A stretch of 64,000 nt of DNA. Source: Pollutiaquabacter aromativorans (GTDB lineage: Bacteria; Bacteroidota; Bacteroidia; AKYH767-A; 2013-40CM-41-45). Under the pieces are notes generated by a model that was given only the letters and a program-made list of their open reading frames with translations, made no database searches and had not been told where the DNA came from. Location of the stretch: positions 186,001 through 250,000 of the forward strand of contig CP185379.1 in assembly GCA_049177215.1 (NCBI GenBank), read 5' to 3'. Below, one piece after another: positions 36,898-46,113 of this stretch (its first letter is position 1; each line of letters starts with the position of its first letter). Made by a program: the position numbers and the translations under genes.

Positions 36898-39399
36898 ATG
36901 GCGAAAAATCTTGTGATCGTTGAGTCGCCCGCAAAGGCGAAAACCATAGAAGGATACCTCGGAAAAGATTTCGTGGTGAAATCGAGTTACGGCCATGTGC
37001 GCGACCTCGTGAAGAGCGGCATGGGTGTGAACGTCGATAAGAATTTCGATCCGGTCTATGAAGTGAGTCCGGAAAAGGTGGATGTGATCAACGAACTCCG
37101 CCGCATCGTGAAGAAAGTGGAGACCGTATGGCTCGCGACTGACGAGGACCGCGAAGGGGAGGCCATTTCCTGGCACTTGTTCGAAACGCTCGGGCTGGAA
37201 GAGGATGCCACCCGCCGGATCGTATTCCACGAAATCACCAAGAAAGCGATCACCAACGCGATCGCCAACCCGCGCAAGATCGACCGCAACCTGGTCGACG
37301 CGCAGCAGGCACGGCGCATCCTCGACCGACTCGTCGGTTTCGAATTGTCGCCGGTACTCTGGAAAAAGGTGCGTCCGCAGCTTTCCGCCGGCCGTGTACA
37401 GTCCGTCGCCGTCCGCCTGATCGTGGAGCGTGAGCGGGAGATCGATAAGTTCGAAATCACGTCGGCATTCCGCGTCATCGCCTTCTTCGACGATAAGGGC
37501 AAAACGTTCCGGGCGGAATTGCCGAAGCGTTTCGCTACGGAAGCGGAAGCGCAACAGTTCCTGGAGCAATGCATCGGTGCGCAGTTCTCGGTGAAGAACC
37601 TGGAAGTGAAACCCGGCAAGCGGACACCTTCCGCGCCCTTCACCACCTCGACCCTGCAACAGGAGGCGAGCCGGAAGCTCGGCTACAGCGTGGCGCAGAC
37701 GATGGTCCTCGCGCAACGCCTGTACGAGAGCGGAAAGATCACCTATATGCGAACCGACAGCGTGAACCTTTCCGAGGACGCGCTCGGCATGGCCCGCGAC
37801 GCGATCAACCGCAGCTACGGTGAACGTTATCACTTCCGCCGCCAATACAAGACCAAGACCGCCTCTGCGCAAGAGGCTCACGAAGCCATTCGTCCGACCG
37901 ACTTTACGATGGAGAACGTAGAGGGCGATCCGCGGGAGCAGCGCCTCTACAACCTGATCTGGAAGCGCGCGATCGCATCCCAGATGTCGGACGCGGTCCT
38001 GGAAAAGACCGTAGTCACCATCGCCTCGAACAAGACGAATGAAGAATTCACCGCCACCGGTGAAGTGATCAAGTTCGACGGCTTCCTGAAGGTGTACATG
38101 GAGAGCACGGACGACGAGAACAACGACGACCAGGAAGGCATCCTGCCGCCGCTCGCGGTGGGCGACGACCTTCGCCTGATCGAAGCGAGCGCGACGCAGC
38201 GTTTCACCCATCCGCCCGCCCGCTACACCGAAGCTTCGCTGGTAAAGAAGCTGGAAGAACTCGGGATCGGTCGTCCTTCAACGTACGCGCCGACCATCTC
38301 GACGGTACAGAAGCGCGGGTATGTGGTGAAAGAAGAACGACAAGGCAAAGAACGCGCCTACCGCGTGCTGACCCTGAAAGACGAACGCATCAGTCCGGAG
38401 ACGAAGACCGAGATCACCGGCGCGGAGAAGAACAAGTTGTTCCCGACCGACATCGGCATGCTTGTCAACGATTTCCTGGTGGCGAACTTTTCCGAAGTAC
38501 TCGACTACGGTTTCACCGCATACGTGGAGCGCGAGTTCGACGACATCGCCAACGGCGAGTTGAAGTGGCAGAAGATGCTGAAGGAGTTCTACGGCCCGTT
38601 TCACAAGACCGTGCAGGTGACCGAGAAGGAATCCGAGCGTGTTACAGGTGAACGGATCCTGGGTAAGGAAGCGGGCACAGGTCATACCGTGCTGGTGCGT
38701 GTGGGCCGTTTTGGTCCGATGGCACAGATCGGCACGGGAGAAGAGACCGAGAAACCACGCTACGCCAAGCTCCGCAACGATCAGCGACTGGATACCATCA
38801 CCTTCGAAGAAGCGATGGACCTGTTCAAGTTGCCGCGCAACCTGGGACAATATGAAGGACAGGATGTGATCGTTTCCATCGGGCGTTTTGGTCCGTACGT
38901 GCGACTGGGCGACTTCTTCGCTTCCATGAAGAAAGAAGACGATCCCTATACCGTATTGCTGGACCGCGCCATCGAGTTGATCGAAGAGAAGCGACAGGCG
39001 CAACGCGACCGCATCATCCGCGCGTTCGACGGCGAGCCGGAGATCCAGATCCTGAAAGGCCGCTGGGGTCCCTTCATTTCCTACAAAGGTCGCAACCTCC
39101 GGATCCCGAAGGACCGGGAGCCGGCTTCCCTCACGCTGGAAGAGATCCACGCGATCGCCGAAGCGACGCCGGATGTACCGCGTAAAGGCGGCTTCCGCCG
39201 GTTCGGTGCGAAGAAGACCACTGAGAAGGAAACGCCGCTGAAGAAGGCCGCTGCCGCCAAGCCCGTCGCACGGAAAGCCAAAGCGCCTGCCAAGAAAGCA
39301 GCCGTGAAGAAGGCCGCCCCGGTAAAGAAGGCCGCCGCTCCCAAGAAGGCGGCCGCCAAGAAAGCGCCGGCCAAGAAGGCTGCCGTCAAGAAGAAGTAA
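36898..39399 (+). CDS. topA: DNA topoisomerase I with lysine-rich tail
   Basis: Type IA topoisomerase that relaxes negative supercoils. The Toprim domain starts AKNLVIVESPAKAKTIEGYLG; WLATDEDREGEAISWHL carries the acidic metal-binding residues. The active-site Tyr is near residue 283 in KITYMRTDSVNLSE, and KLEELGIGRPSTYAPTI follows. No four-cysteine zinc fingers are present; instead repeated short C-terminal modules (RVGRFGPMAQIG, SIGRFGPYVRLG, LKGRWGPFISYKG) appear. The final ~55 residues are repeats of KKAA/PAKK, resembling histone H1 tails, probably for nonspecific DNA binding. 833 residues in total. Confidence 0.96.
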   Translation: MAKNLVIVESPAKAKTIEGYLGKDFVVKSSYGHVRDLVKSGMGVNVDKNFDPVYEVSPEKVDVINELRRIVKKVETVWLATDEDREGEAISWHLFETLGLEEDATRRIVFHEITKKAITNAIANPRKIDRNLVDAQQARRILDRLVGFELSPVLWKKVRPQLSAGRVQSVAVRLIVEREREIDKFEITSAFRVIAFFDDKGKTFRAELPKRFATEAEAQQFLEQCIGAQFSVKNLEVKPGKRTPSAPFTTSTLQQEASRKLGYSVAQTMVLAQRLYESGKITYMRTDSVNLSEDALGMARDAINRSYGERYHFRRQYKTKTASAQEAHEAIRPTDFTMENVEGDPREQRLYNLIWKRAIASQMSDAVLEKTVVTIASNKTNEEFTATGEVIKFDGFLKVYMESTDDENNDDQEGILPPLAVGDDLRLIEASATQRFTHPPARYTEASLVKKLEELGIGRPSTYAPTISTVQKRGYVVKEERQGKERAYRVLTLKDERISPETKTEITGAEKNKLFPTDIGMLVNDFLVANFSEVLDYGFTAYVEREFDDIANGELKWQKMLKEFYGPFHKTVQVTEKESERVTGERILGKEAGTGHTVLVRVGRFGPMAQIGTGEETEKPRYAKLRNDQRLDTITFEEAMDLFKLPRNLGQYEGQDVIVSIGRFGPYVRLGDFFASMKKEDDPYTVLLDRAIELIEEKRQAQRDRIIRAFDGEPEIQILKGRWGPFISYKGRNLRIPKDREPASLTLEEIHAIAEATPDVPRKGGFRRFGAKKTTEKETPLKKAAAAKPVARKAKAPAKKAAVKKAAPVKKAAAPKKAAAKKAPAKKAAVKKK

Positions 39400-39543
39400 G
39401 CGGATCCCGCTTCGTTGATTCCGTTGTTGATTGTTCGCTGTCGACCGTAGTCGCGGTCGGGAATTGATTCCGGATTTTTACGCGCACGGACGGGATCGTG
39501 ATTTGTTCAATCCGCGAGGGTCGATCCCAAAACCCGCAGTACG

Positions 39544-40707
39544 ATGATGGAGGAGTATTTCGCGCCGCTGGAAGCGGATCGCTTTGCGTTTCCCGAAGGC
39601 CGGGCGACATTCGGACAAGTGGTCCGCAAGTATGTGGAAGGAGTTTCCTTTCCCGAGCTGGAAGGCGCGCACATTGCGATCTTCGGCGTAGGCGAGGAGC
39701 GGGGCACGGTGCAGAATGCCGGCTGTGCGGCGGCACCCGACGCGGTTCGGGAAAAGCTCTATGCGCTGAAGACCGGTCGTTACGCGTACAACATCCTCGA
39801 CCTCGGCAATCTCCGGCTGGGCGCGACTTTGCAGGATACCTACGCCGCGGTCGCCAGCATTCATGCCGATCTGATCAGGGAGGGAATTCTTCCGGTGATC
39901 CTGGGCGGCAGCCAGGACCTCACCTTCGCGCAATATGTCGCCTATCAGAAACTGGAAGAGACGGTGAACATCGTAGCGGTGGACGCGTCCTTCGATCTTG
40001 GCGCCACGGAAGACCCGATCGGTTCCGACACCTACCTCGGAAAGATCGTGCTACACGAACCGAACTTCCTGTTCAACTTCAGCAACCTTGGTTACCAGAC
40101 CTATTTCACGGGCTCGGACCAGGTGGAGTTGATGGAGAAATTGTATTTCGATACCTATCGCCTCGGCCAGGTGCAGCGGGATATGGAAGAGGCGGAACCG
40201 ATCGTCCGAAACGCCGACATACTTTCCTTCGACCTGACCGCCATACGCCGGAGCGACGCGCCGGGCAACGGTAAGGCAACGCCCAACGGATTTTACGGAG
40301 AAGAGGCCTGCCAGATCGTGCGTTATGCGGGACTGTCGGACAAATTGAGTTCGTTCGGATTGTATGAACTGAATCCCGCCTTCGACGAGCACGGACAAAC
40401 CGCGCACCTGGCAGCGCAGATGATCTGGTACCTGACCGAAGGCTATTACAACCGGAAGAAAGACGTCCCGCTCAAGAGCAAGACCGATTTTGTGAAGTAC
40501 CGCGTGGCGTTGAAGCGCGCCGACCAGGAGATCGTCTTTTACAAGAGCCAGAAGAGCGAACGCTGGTGGATGGAAGTGCCGTATCCCAACAGCAAGGTGC
40601 GCTATCATCGTCACCACCTTGTGCCCTGTTCCTACCACGATTACGAAATCGCCCTCCGCGACGAAATGCCGGAGCGCTGGTGGCAGGCGTTTCAGAAGTT
40701 GAGCTGA
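39544..40707 (+). CDS. Arginase/formiminoglutamase-fold protein lacking metal ligands
   Basis: 387 residues of the ureohydrolase fold, likely to be annotated as formimidoylglutamase in databases. The usual manganese motifs are altered: GGxH reads LGGSQDLTF (Gln124 for His), DAHxD reads DASFD (147-151, Ser for His) and SxDxD reads SFDLT (228-232, Thr for Asp). With three ligands gone it is probably not a manganese hydrolase. The last ~70 residues (KRADQEIVFYKSQKSERWWMEVPY and after) form an extension outside the arginase domain. It stands between topA and the type IX secretion genes, an arrangement that suggests a structural or regulatory role. ATG 39547 is an equal start choice. Confidence 0.85.
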   Translation: MMEEYFAPLEADRFAFPEGRATFGQVVRKYVEGVSFPELEGAHIAIFGVGEERGTVQNAGCAAAPDAVREKLYALKTGRYAYNILDLGNLRLGATLQDTYAAVASIHADLIREGILPVILGGSQDLTFAQYVAYQKLEETVNIVAVDASFDLGATEDPIGSDTYLGKIVLHEPNFLFNFSNLGYQTYFTGSDQVELMEKLYFDTYRLGQVQRDMEEAEPIVRNADILSFDLTAIRRSDAPGNGKATPNGFYGEEACQIVRYAGLSDKLSSFGLYELNPAFDEHGQTAHLAAQMIWYLTEGYYNRKKDVPLKSKTDFVKYRVALKRADQEIVFYKSQKSERWWMEVPYPNSKVRYHRHHLVPCSYHDYEIALRDEMPERWWQAFQKLS

Positions 40708-40713
40708 GGAGGA

Positions 40714-40786
40714 GCAGTGAACAGTGAATAGTGAACAGTAAACAGTAAACAGTAAACAGTAAACAGCGAACAGTGAATAGTGAATT
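40714..40786 (+). repeat. Heptamer tandem repeat, first array
   Basis: About ten units of a 7-base repeat, CAGTGAA/CAGTAAA, start just after the arginase-like stop. Unit boundaries shift by occasional single substitutions. It is too short-period for CRISPR and has no spacers. Confidence 0.85.
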
Positions 40787-40789
40787 TTA

Positions 40790-40815
40790 CCTGCCGAAGC
40801 TTTAGCGTAGGCAGG
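40790..40815. repeat. Palindromic element between two repeat arrays
   Basis: CCTGCC and GGCAGG flank a 14-base loop (GAAGCTTTAGCGTA). It interrupts the heptamer arrays and looks like a REP-like interspersed palindrome. Confidence 0.65.
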
Positions 40816-40854
40816 AGTGAACAGTAAACAGTAAACAGTAAACAGTAAACAGTA
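40816..40854 (+). repeat. Heptamer tandem repeat, second array
   Basis: About five units of CAGTAAA, the same unit as the first array, resume directly after the palindrome. Confidence 0.85.
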
Positions 40855-40865
40855 GGCGTACCTCT

Positions 40866-40952
40866 CCACGTCCCTCGTCCCACGTCCCTCGTCCCACGTC
40901 CCCCGTCCCACGCCCCACGTCCCTCGTCCCCCGTCCCTCGTCCCTCGTCCCT
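40866..40952 (+). repeat. Heptamer tandem repeat of a different unit
   Basis: About twelve units of CGTCCCT/CGTCCCA (7 bases, pyrimidine-rich on the plus strand). Base composition is very unlike the A-rich array next to it, but the period is the same. Confidence 0.85.
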
Positions 40953-41134
40953 TCCTTGAAACTTTTACCAACTTTTTCCGTGTAAAGTGGGCGCAATGAA
41001 CCCCTTTCGGGGGGCTTGTCCATTAACAACCGGTGGCTGAAAAAAAGTTTGTTTTTAGTTTTTGTATTTCCTTACTTTACCCGCTCATCACGGTAAAAAG
41101 GAAGCAAAAAACCGCAAATTCCCACGTTTTGACG

Positions 41135-42061
41135 ATGCGTCTAACGCGAGTGTTACTCCTATGGATGGCCGGATTTGCGGTATCCCCGACGGCTATTGCC
41201 CAACAGGATCCCCAATTCAGTCAACATCCATTTACCAAGCTGACCGTGAATCCCGGCTTTGCAGGTTCCAATGAAGCTATTTGTGGTACGCTTGTCTACC
41301 GCAACCAGTGGACCGGATTTGGCGGGGAGCCCAAAACCATGTTGTTTACCGGCGATATGCCGGTCGATGTCCTGCACGGAGGTATCGGTTTGAGCGTTTA
41401 CGCGGCCGACCAGCTCGGAGCGGAAAAGAACCTGAACATTCGCGGTGCTTACGCATACCAGGCGGAACTCGGCATGGGTCGGCTGGGCGTGGGTGTCGAC
41501 GTTGGCTACCATCAGAAGTCGCTCGACGGTTCCAAGTTCGTCTTCAACGATGCCGGTGACGGCAACATCCCCACCGGGAACGTGAGCGGCGGTTCGCTCG
41601 ACCTGGGCTTAGGCGTGTACTATGCGACCGATCGACTGTATGTCGGTTTGTCGAGCACGCATTTGCAGGAAGGCGACATCAAATACGATAACGTACGGAC
41701 CAGCCTGGCCCGTCATTACTGGCTCATGGCCGGCTACAGCCTGGATCTTACGCCATCACTGACGCTGAAGCCGGCAATGCTCGTGAAATCGGATGCCGTT
41801 TCCACCCAACTGGATGTGAACGCCAACCTGATGATCAACAACCGGTTCTGGGTAGGCGCGGGTTACCGCCTGCAGGATGCCGTCATCGTGACGGCCGGCC
41901 TGGAGATCATGCCGAACCTGAAACTGGGATATTCTTACGACTATACGACCTCCGACATACGGACCTACTCAAGCGGAACCCATGAAGTGATGCTTGGATA
42001 CTGTTTCCGGCCGAACAAGCCTATCAAACGCATGTTCCACCGGAATGTAAGAATGCTCTGA
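41135..42061 (+). CDS. Type IX secretion membrane protein PorP/SprF
   Basis: Outer-membrane beta-barrel of the PorP/SprF family, which pairs with type IX secretion for attaching or exporting particular cargo. I chose ATG 41135, which gives a signal peptide (1-23, ending AIAQ) and 308 residues; the frame extends upstream to 41033 without support. Family motifs are QQDPQFSQHPFTKLTVNPGFAGS at the mature start, RNQWTGFGGEP, GLSVYAADQLGAEKN and the C-terminal HEVMLGYCF. It is directly upstream of gldK, as in Porphyromonas porP-porK. Confidence 0.93.
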   Translation: MRLTRVLLLWMAGFAVSPTAIAQQDPQFSQHPFTKLTVNPGFAGSNEAICGTLVYRNQWTGFGGEPKTMLFTGDMPVDVLHGGIGLSVYAADQLGAEKNLNIRGAYAYQAELGMGRLGVGVDVGYHQKSLDGSKFVFNDAGDGNIPTGNVSGGSLDLGLGVYYATDRLYVGLSSTHLQEGDIKYDNVRTSLARHYWLMAGYSLDLTPSLTLKPAMLVKSDAVSTQLDVNANLMINNRFWVGAGYRLQDAVIVTAGLEIMPNLKLGYSYDYTTSDIRTYSSGTHEVMLGYCFRPNKPIKRMFHRNVRML

Positions 42062-42206
42062 AAATTGAAGCGGCGGGGACTGTCCCGTAGCCTAGATTTG
42101 ATGAAACCCGTGGGGGAGGCCCTCGTTATAGAACGAAGGTTAATTGATATTCAATAAGTTCGCAAAAACTGCGTTAGCACGCTAATCGCGTTTCACCTCA
42201 AAGACC

Positions 42207-43493
42207 ATGAATCGGATGAGATCAGGGATAAAGAAGTTCGGGTTTCTCTATTCCATCGCTCTCCTGGCGCTTGCCGGCTGCGGCAGCGGAAACAAGGGAG
42301 AATTGACCGGGGTGCTCCATCGGGAAAAATGGTATCAGGCCGATCCTTACGGCATGGTATACATTCCTGCAGGATCGTACAATATGGGTCCGAGCGACCA
42401 GGACGTGAATTATTCCCTCACGGCCCAGAGCAAGACCGTAACGATCCCTGCGTTCTACATGGACCACACCGAGATCACGAACAACGAGTACCGTCAGTTC
42501 GTGTATTGGGTGCGCGACTCCCTGGCACACCGTCTGATCGGCGGCGAACACCTGATCGAAGAGGGCGAGTACGGCGAACGTATCAACTGGAAAGCCAAGA
42601 TCAAGTGGGACGACGAGCAGAACGAAGAGACCCTTGCCGAGCTGTTCCTGCCCGAAACGGAGCGCTTCTATCGCCGCAAGGAGATCGATACCCGTAAACT
42701 CAATTTCGAATACTACTGGATCGACCTGAAGGCCGCTGCCCAGCGCGAGAACCGCGAGCAGGGTATGCGCGACCGTTCGGTCTTTATCAAGAAGGACGTC
42801 ATCAACGTGTATCCCGACACCCTGGCCTGGATCCACGATTACGCTTATTCGTACCATGAGCCGCTGACCAAGATGTACTTCTGGCATCCGGCGTACGACG
42901 ATTATCCTGTGGTTGGCGTCAACTGGAAGCAGGCACGTGCATTTTGCATCTGGCGTACCCAACTGTTGAACTCCTACCTGGCCGACGAAGGCGGAGCTTT
43001 CGTGCAGGACTACCGTCTCCCCACCGAATCGGAATGGGAATACGCCGCGCGCGGCGGCCTGGAACTCTCCCCGTACCCCTGGGGCGGTCCGTATATCCGC
43101 AACAGCCGCGGCTGTTTCCTGGGTAACTTCAAGCCGATGCGCGGTTCCTATCAGGACGACGGCGGTGTGTACACCGTGAAAGCCACTTCGTACTGGCCGA
43201 ACGATTACGGCCTGTATTGCATGGCCGGTAACGTCTCCGAGTGGACGAGCAACGCCTACGACGAGTCGGCGTACAGCTTCACCCACGATATCAGTACCGA
43301 TTACGAATACGACGCGAAAGATTCCGATCCGCCAGCGCTCAAGCGCAAAGTCATCCGTGGCGGCTCCTGGAAGGATGTCATGTACTTCCTCCAGACCGGA
43401 ACGCGCTCCTACGAATACCAGGATACCTCCAAGTGCTACGTCGGCTTCCGCTGCGTGATGAGCTTCCTGGGTCGTGATAAGTCGGATTATTGA
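42207..43493 (+). CDS. gldK: Type IX secretion ring lipoprotein GldK/PorK
   Basis: Outer-membrane lipoprotein that forms the periplasmic ring of the type IX secretion system together with GldN. The lipobox is LALAGC (Cys25). The body has the formylglycine-generating-enzyme fold: MVYIPAGSYNMGPSDQD, FYMDHTEITNNEYRQF, RLPTESEWEYAARGG, YCMAGNVSEWTSNAYD and VIRGGSWKD, ending VGFRCVMSF. A long insert (residues 100-215) is typical of GldK. The gene is first in gldKLMN. In the 145 bases upstream, TAGATTTG (42093-42100) could be a -7 box, without a good -33. Confidence 0.95.
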   Translation: MNRMRSGIKKFGFLYSIALLALAGCGSGNKGELTGVLHREKWYQADPYGMVYIPAGSYNMGPSDQDVNYSLTAQSKTVTIPAFYMDHTEITNNEYRQFVYWVRDSLAHRLIGGEHLIEEGEYGERINWKAKIKWDDEQNEETLAELFLPETERFYRRKEIDTRKLNFEYYWIDLKAAAQRENREQGMRDRSVFIKKDVINVYPDTLAWIHDYAYSYHEPLTKMYFWHPAYDDYPVVGVNWKQARAFCIWRTQLLNSYLADEGGAFVQDYRLPTESEWEYAARGGLELSPYPWGGPYIRNSRGCFLGNFKPMRGSYQDDGGVYTVKATSYWPNDYGLYCMAGNVSEWTSNAYDESAYSFTHDISTDYEYDAKDSDPPALKRKVIRGGSWKDVMYFLQTGTRSYEYQDTSKCYVGFRCVMSFLGRDKSDY

Positions 43494-43513
43494 TCCGGCT
43501 TATCGCCTTTCCT

Positions 43514-43547
43514 GAACCCGGTCAAGACTGCGTCAGCCATCGGGTTC
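43514..43547 (+). other. Hairpin in the gldK-gldL gap
   Basis: GAACCCG (43514-43520) pairs with CGGGTTC (43541-43547), 7 bp around a 20-base interior. It lacks a T-run and lies in the 113-base gap, so it could be a processing or attenuation signal and not a full terminator. Confidence 0.35.
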
Positions 43548-43606
43548 CCCTCCTTACTACGAATTACACCACCATTGTCTAACCAAAACAAACCAAACCG
43601 TACAAC

Positions 43607-44413
43607 ATGGGACTTGCCGAATTAACTCAAGGTAAGAAGTTCAAAAACTTCATGGCCAAACTCTATGGATGGGGCGCATCCATCGTTATCGTGGGCGCGC
43701 TGTTCAAGATCCAGCACTGGCCGTACTCCGGATTTTTCCTCGTATTAGGTCTCGGCACAGAAGCCGTGATCTTCTTCTTCTCCGCCTTCGAACCTCCCCA
43801 CGAAGACGTGGATTGGTCGCTGGTATATCCTGAACTCGCCGGTATGGGCGATGATGACCATGGCAAGCGGGAGAAGCGCAAGAAGGCGGATCCGGTCGCA
43901 CAGAAACTCGATGCCCTGATGGCCGACGCCAAGATCGGTCCGGAACTGATCGAAAGCCTGGGTACCGGCCTGAAGTCGCTGGGCGACAACGCCGGCAAAC
44001 TGGCCGACCTCAGCGACGCTTCCGTCGCTACCAACGACTATGTGAAGAACGTTGCCAAGGCTGCTACCGAAGTCGGCAATATGTCGAATTCGTACACCAA
44101 GGCCGCTGCCGCGATCGACGGCCTTTCCTCTTCTACGGAAGAAGTGAAAGTGTACAAGGATCAGGTGGTCACCGCCGGTAAGAACCTGGCCGCGCTCAAC
44201 GCCGTGTACGAACTGCAACTGCAGGACAGCAACGAACACCTCAAGCAGACCAGCCGCTTCTACGAAGGCATCAACGAACTCATGGGCAACCTCAACGCCT
44301 CGCTCGACGATACCCGCAAATACCGCGACGAAGTGGCGCACCTTGCCCAGAACCTGTCCAAACTCAACACGGTTTACGGCAACATGCTTTCCGCAATGAC
44401 CATCAAGAGCTGA
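43607..44413 (+). CDS. gldL: Type IX secretion motor protein GldL/PorL
   Basis: Inner-membrane proton channel of the type IX motor, acting with GldM. Two transmembrane helices are visible (about 20-36 and 40-60: GWGASIVIVGALFKI and GFFLVLGLGTEAVIFFF). Glu52 in the second helix corresponds to the glutamate described as protonatable in GldL. The remaining 200 residues form a cytoplasmic part with coiled-coil character. Length of 268 is slightly longer than classical GldL. gldM follows after 44 bases. Confidence 0.95.
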   Translation: MGLAELTQGKKFKNFMAKLYGWGASIVIVGALFKIQHWPYSGFFLVLGLGTEAVIFFFSAFEPPHEDVDWSLVYPELAGMGDDDHGKREKRKKADPVAQKLDALMADAKIGPELIESLGTGLKSLGDNAGKLADLSDASVATNDYVKNVAKAATEVGNMSNSYTKAAAAIDGLSSSTEEVKVYKDQVVTAGKNLAALNAVYELQLQDSNEHLKQTSRFYEGINELMGNLNASLDDTRKYRDEVAHLAQNLSKLNTVYGNMLSAMTIKS

Positions 44414-44457
44414 TTGTGTTATTCAACGTCTAACCAACTTAAACACATTCAGCTGAG

Positions 44458-46089
44458 ATGGCAGGTGGAAAACTAACCCCGAGGCAAAAGATGATCAACA
44501 TGATGTATCTCGTGTTGACCGCCCTTCTTGCCCTGAACGTGACGAAAGAGGTCATCAACGCCTTCGTCACGATCAATGAAAGCGTGCAATTGTCGAAAGA
44601 CAATCTTGATAAAAAGAACCAGAACACCTACGCGGCTTTCGCGCAGGCCATGTCGGTTGACGCCAACAAGTACAAGGACGTCAACGACCGGGCCAATGCG
44701 GTCAAGAAGTCGGCCGGCGATCTGGTGAAGTTTATTGAAGAACTGAAGACTCAATTGGTCACCACGACCGATCATATCGACGCGGGTCAGCCCGTTCCGG
44801 AACTTCGCATGATGGAGCGGAAGGACGACTATGACGTTCCGACCAACCTCATGTGCGGCGACGACCAGAATGGCAAAGGCAAGGCGGCGACCGAGCTGAA
44901 GAATAAGCTCGAAGCCTTCAAGAAAGTCATTCTTGCCAATGCCCCCAAAGGCAGCGGCGTGGCCGATCCCAAGCAATTGGACAAACTGCTCAACACGGCT
45001 GATCCGGAGAAACCCGAGGAAGGCAAGCGCACCTGGGAAATGGTGAACTTCTATCACAACCCGGTCGTAGCGACGGTCGCCCTGCTCACGAAACTGCAGA
45101 GTGACGTCCGCAACGCGGAATCGCAGGTGATCGATGAACTGTTGACCTCCGTCGACAAGAACATCGTGAAACTGGATAAGCTCAACGCCAAGGTGATCGC
45201 CAACAGTACGGTGGTGACCATCGGCTCGGAGTTCCAGGCGGATGTGTTCCTGTCGGCTACTTCGTCAACGATGGCGCCCGAAGTCTTCATCGGCGCTACC
45301 TATGACTCGACCAGCAAGGCCTGCAAAGGCTGCGACGGTAACGCGCTGCCGGTAGAAGGCGGCTATGCCAAATATTCCGATCGTCCGGGTTCCGAAGGCG
45401 AGAAGAAGTGGAGCGGTGTGATCCGTGTCAAGAAGCCCGACGGCTCCTACGACCACTATCCGTTCAGCTCTTCCTACGTAGCGCAGAAACCGAACTCGGT
45501 TGTGTCCGCCGACAACATGAACGTGCTTTACATCGGCGTTGAAAACCCGATGTCGATCTCGGTTCCCGGCGTTACGCACGATAAAGTGAAAGTGACCATC
45601 GAAGGTGCCGGTGGCGCGCTGCGTCCGAATCCTTCCGCCGGTGCGGGTCGTTATACCGCTACGGTCGGATCGGTCGGCAAGGCTACCATCCGCGTTTCCG
45701 CCGAGATCGGCGGGAAGGTCATGCCGATGGGCGCGTTCGAGTACCGCGTGAAGCGTGTACCGGATCCGGTCGCTACGATCTCGAACAGCAAGGGCGGCAA
45801 CATCGGCAAGAACCTGCTCATGGCAGGTACGCTGATTCCGATCCTGGAAAACTTCGACTTCAAATTGTTCTTTAAGATCACGGGCTTCAAGATGACCATC
45901 ACCGGTAAGGGCAAGGACCTCGTCGAATACGAGACGCAGGGTAACCAGCTCAGCCAGCCGATGCGCGACGCGCTTTCCAAGACGCGCGCGGGCGATAAGG
46001 TCTTCTTCGAATACATCAAGGCGCGCATGGACGGCGGTAACGACCCGTCTCCGCGTAACTTGTCCCCGATGGCCTTCACCATCCAGTAA
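44458..46089 (+). CDS. gldM: Type IX secretion motor protein GldM/PorM
   Basis: Periplasm-spanning stalk that carries motion from the GldL channel to the GldK/N ring. A single N-terminal transmembrane helix (MINMMYLVLTALLALNV, about 13-32) is preceded by KLTPRQK, where Arg9 is the basic residue thought to face the GldL glutamate. The periplasmic part (33-543) contains the four-domain stalk; SNSKGGNIGKNLLMAG and LENFDFKLFFKITGFK lie in the C-terminal domain. Length is normal for the family. gldN begins 24 bases later. Confidence 0.95.
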   Translation: MAGGKLTPRQKMINMMYLVLTALLALNVTKEVINAFVTINESVQLSKDNLDKKNQNTYAAFAQAMSVDANKYKDVNDRANAVKKSAGDLVKFIEELKTQLVTTTDHIDAGQPVPELRMMERKDDYDVPTNLMCGDDQNGKGKAATELKNKLEAFKKVILANAPKGSGVADPKQLDKLLNTADPEKPEEGKRTWEMVNFYHNPVVATVALLTKLQSDVRNAESQVIDELLTSVDKNIVKLDKLNAKVIANSTVVTIGSEFQADVFLSATSSTMAPEVFIGATYDSTSKACKGCDGNALPVEGGYAKYSDRPGSEGEKKWSGVIRVKKPDGSYDHYPFSSSYVAQKPNSVVSADNMNVLYIGVENPMSISVPGVTHDKVKVTIEGAGGALRPNPSAGAGRYTATVGSVGKATIRVSAEIGGKVMPMGAFEYRVKRVPDPVATISNSKGGNIGKNLLMAGTLIPILENFDFKLFFKITGFKMTITGKGKDLVEYETQGNQLSQPMRDALSKTRAGDKVFFEYIKARMDGGNDPSPRNLSPMAFTIQ

Positions 46090-46113
46090 AAGCAGTACCT
46101 AAAATAATTCGTC

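Noticed and set aside
36601..38211. 536-codon open frame on the minus strand
   Set aside because: Antisense to topA; the part beyond topA shows no coding character.
40708..40955. Short regular repeats as a possible CRISPR array
   Set aside because: The units are 7 bases long and contiguous, with no spacers and no cas gene nearby.
41033..41134. Upstream start of PorP/SprF at 41033
   Set aside because: It would put a 34-residue extension before a normal signal peptide; ATG 41135 is the better start.
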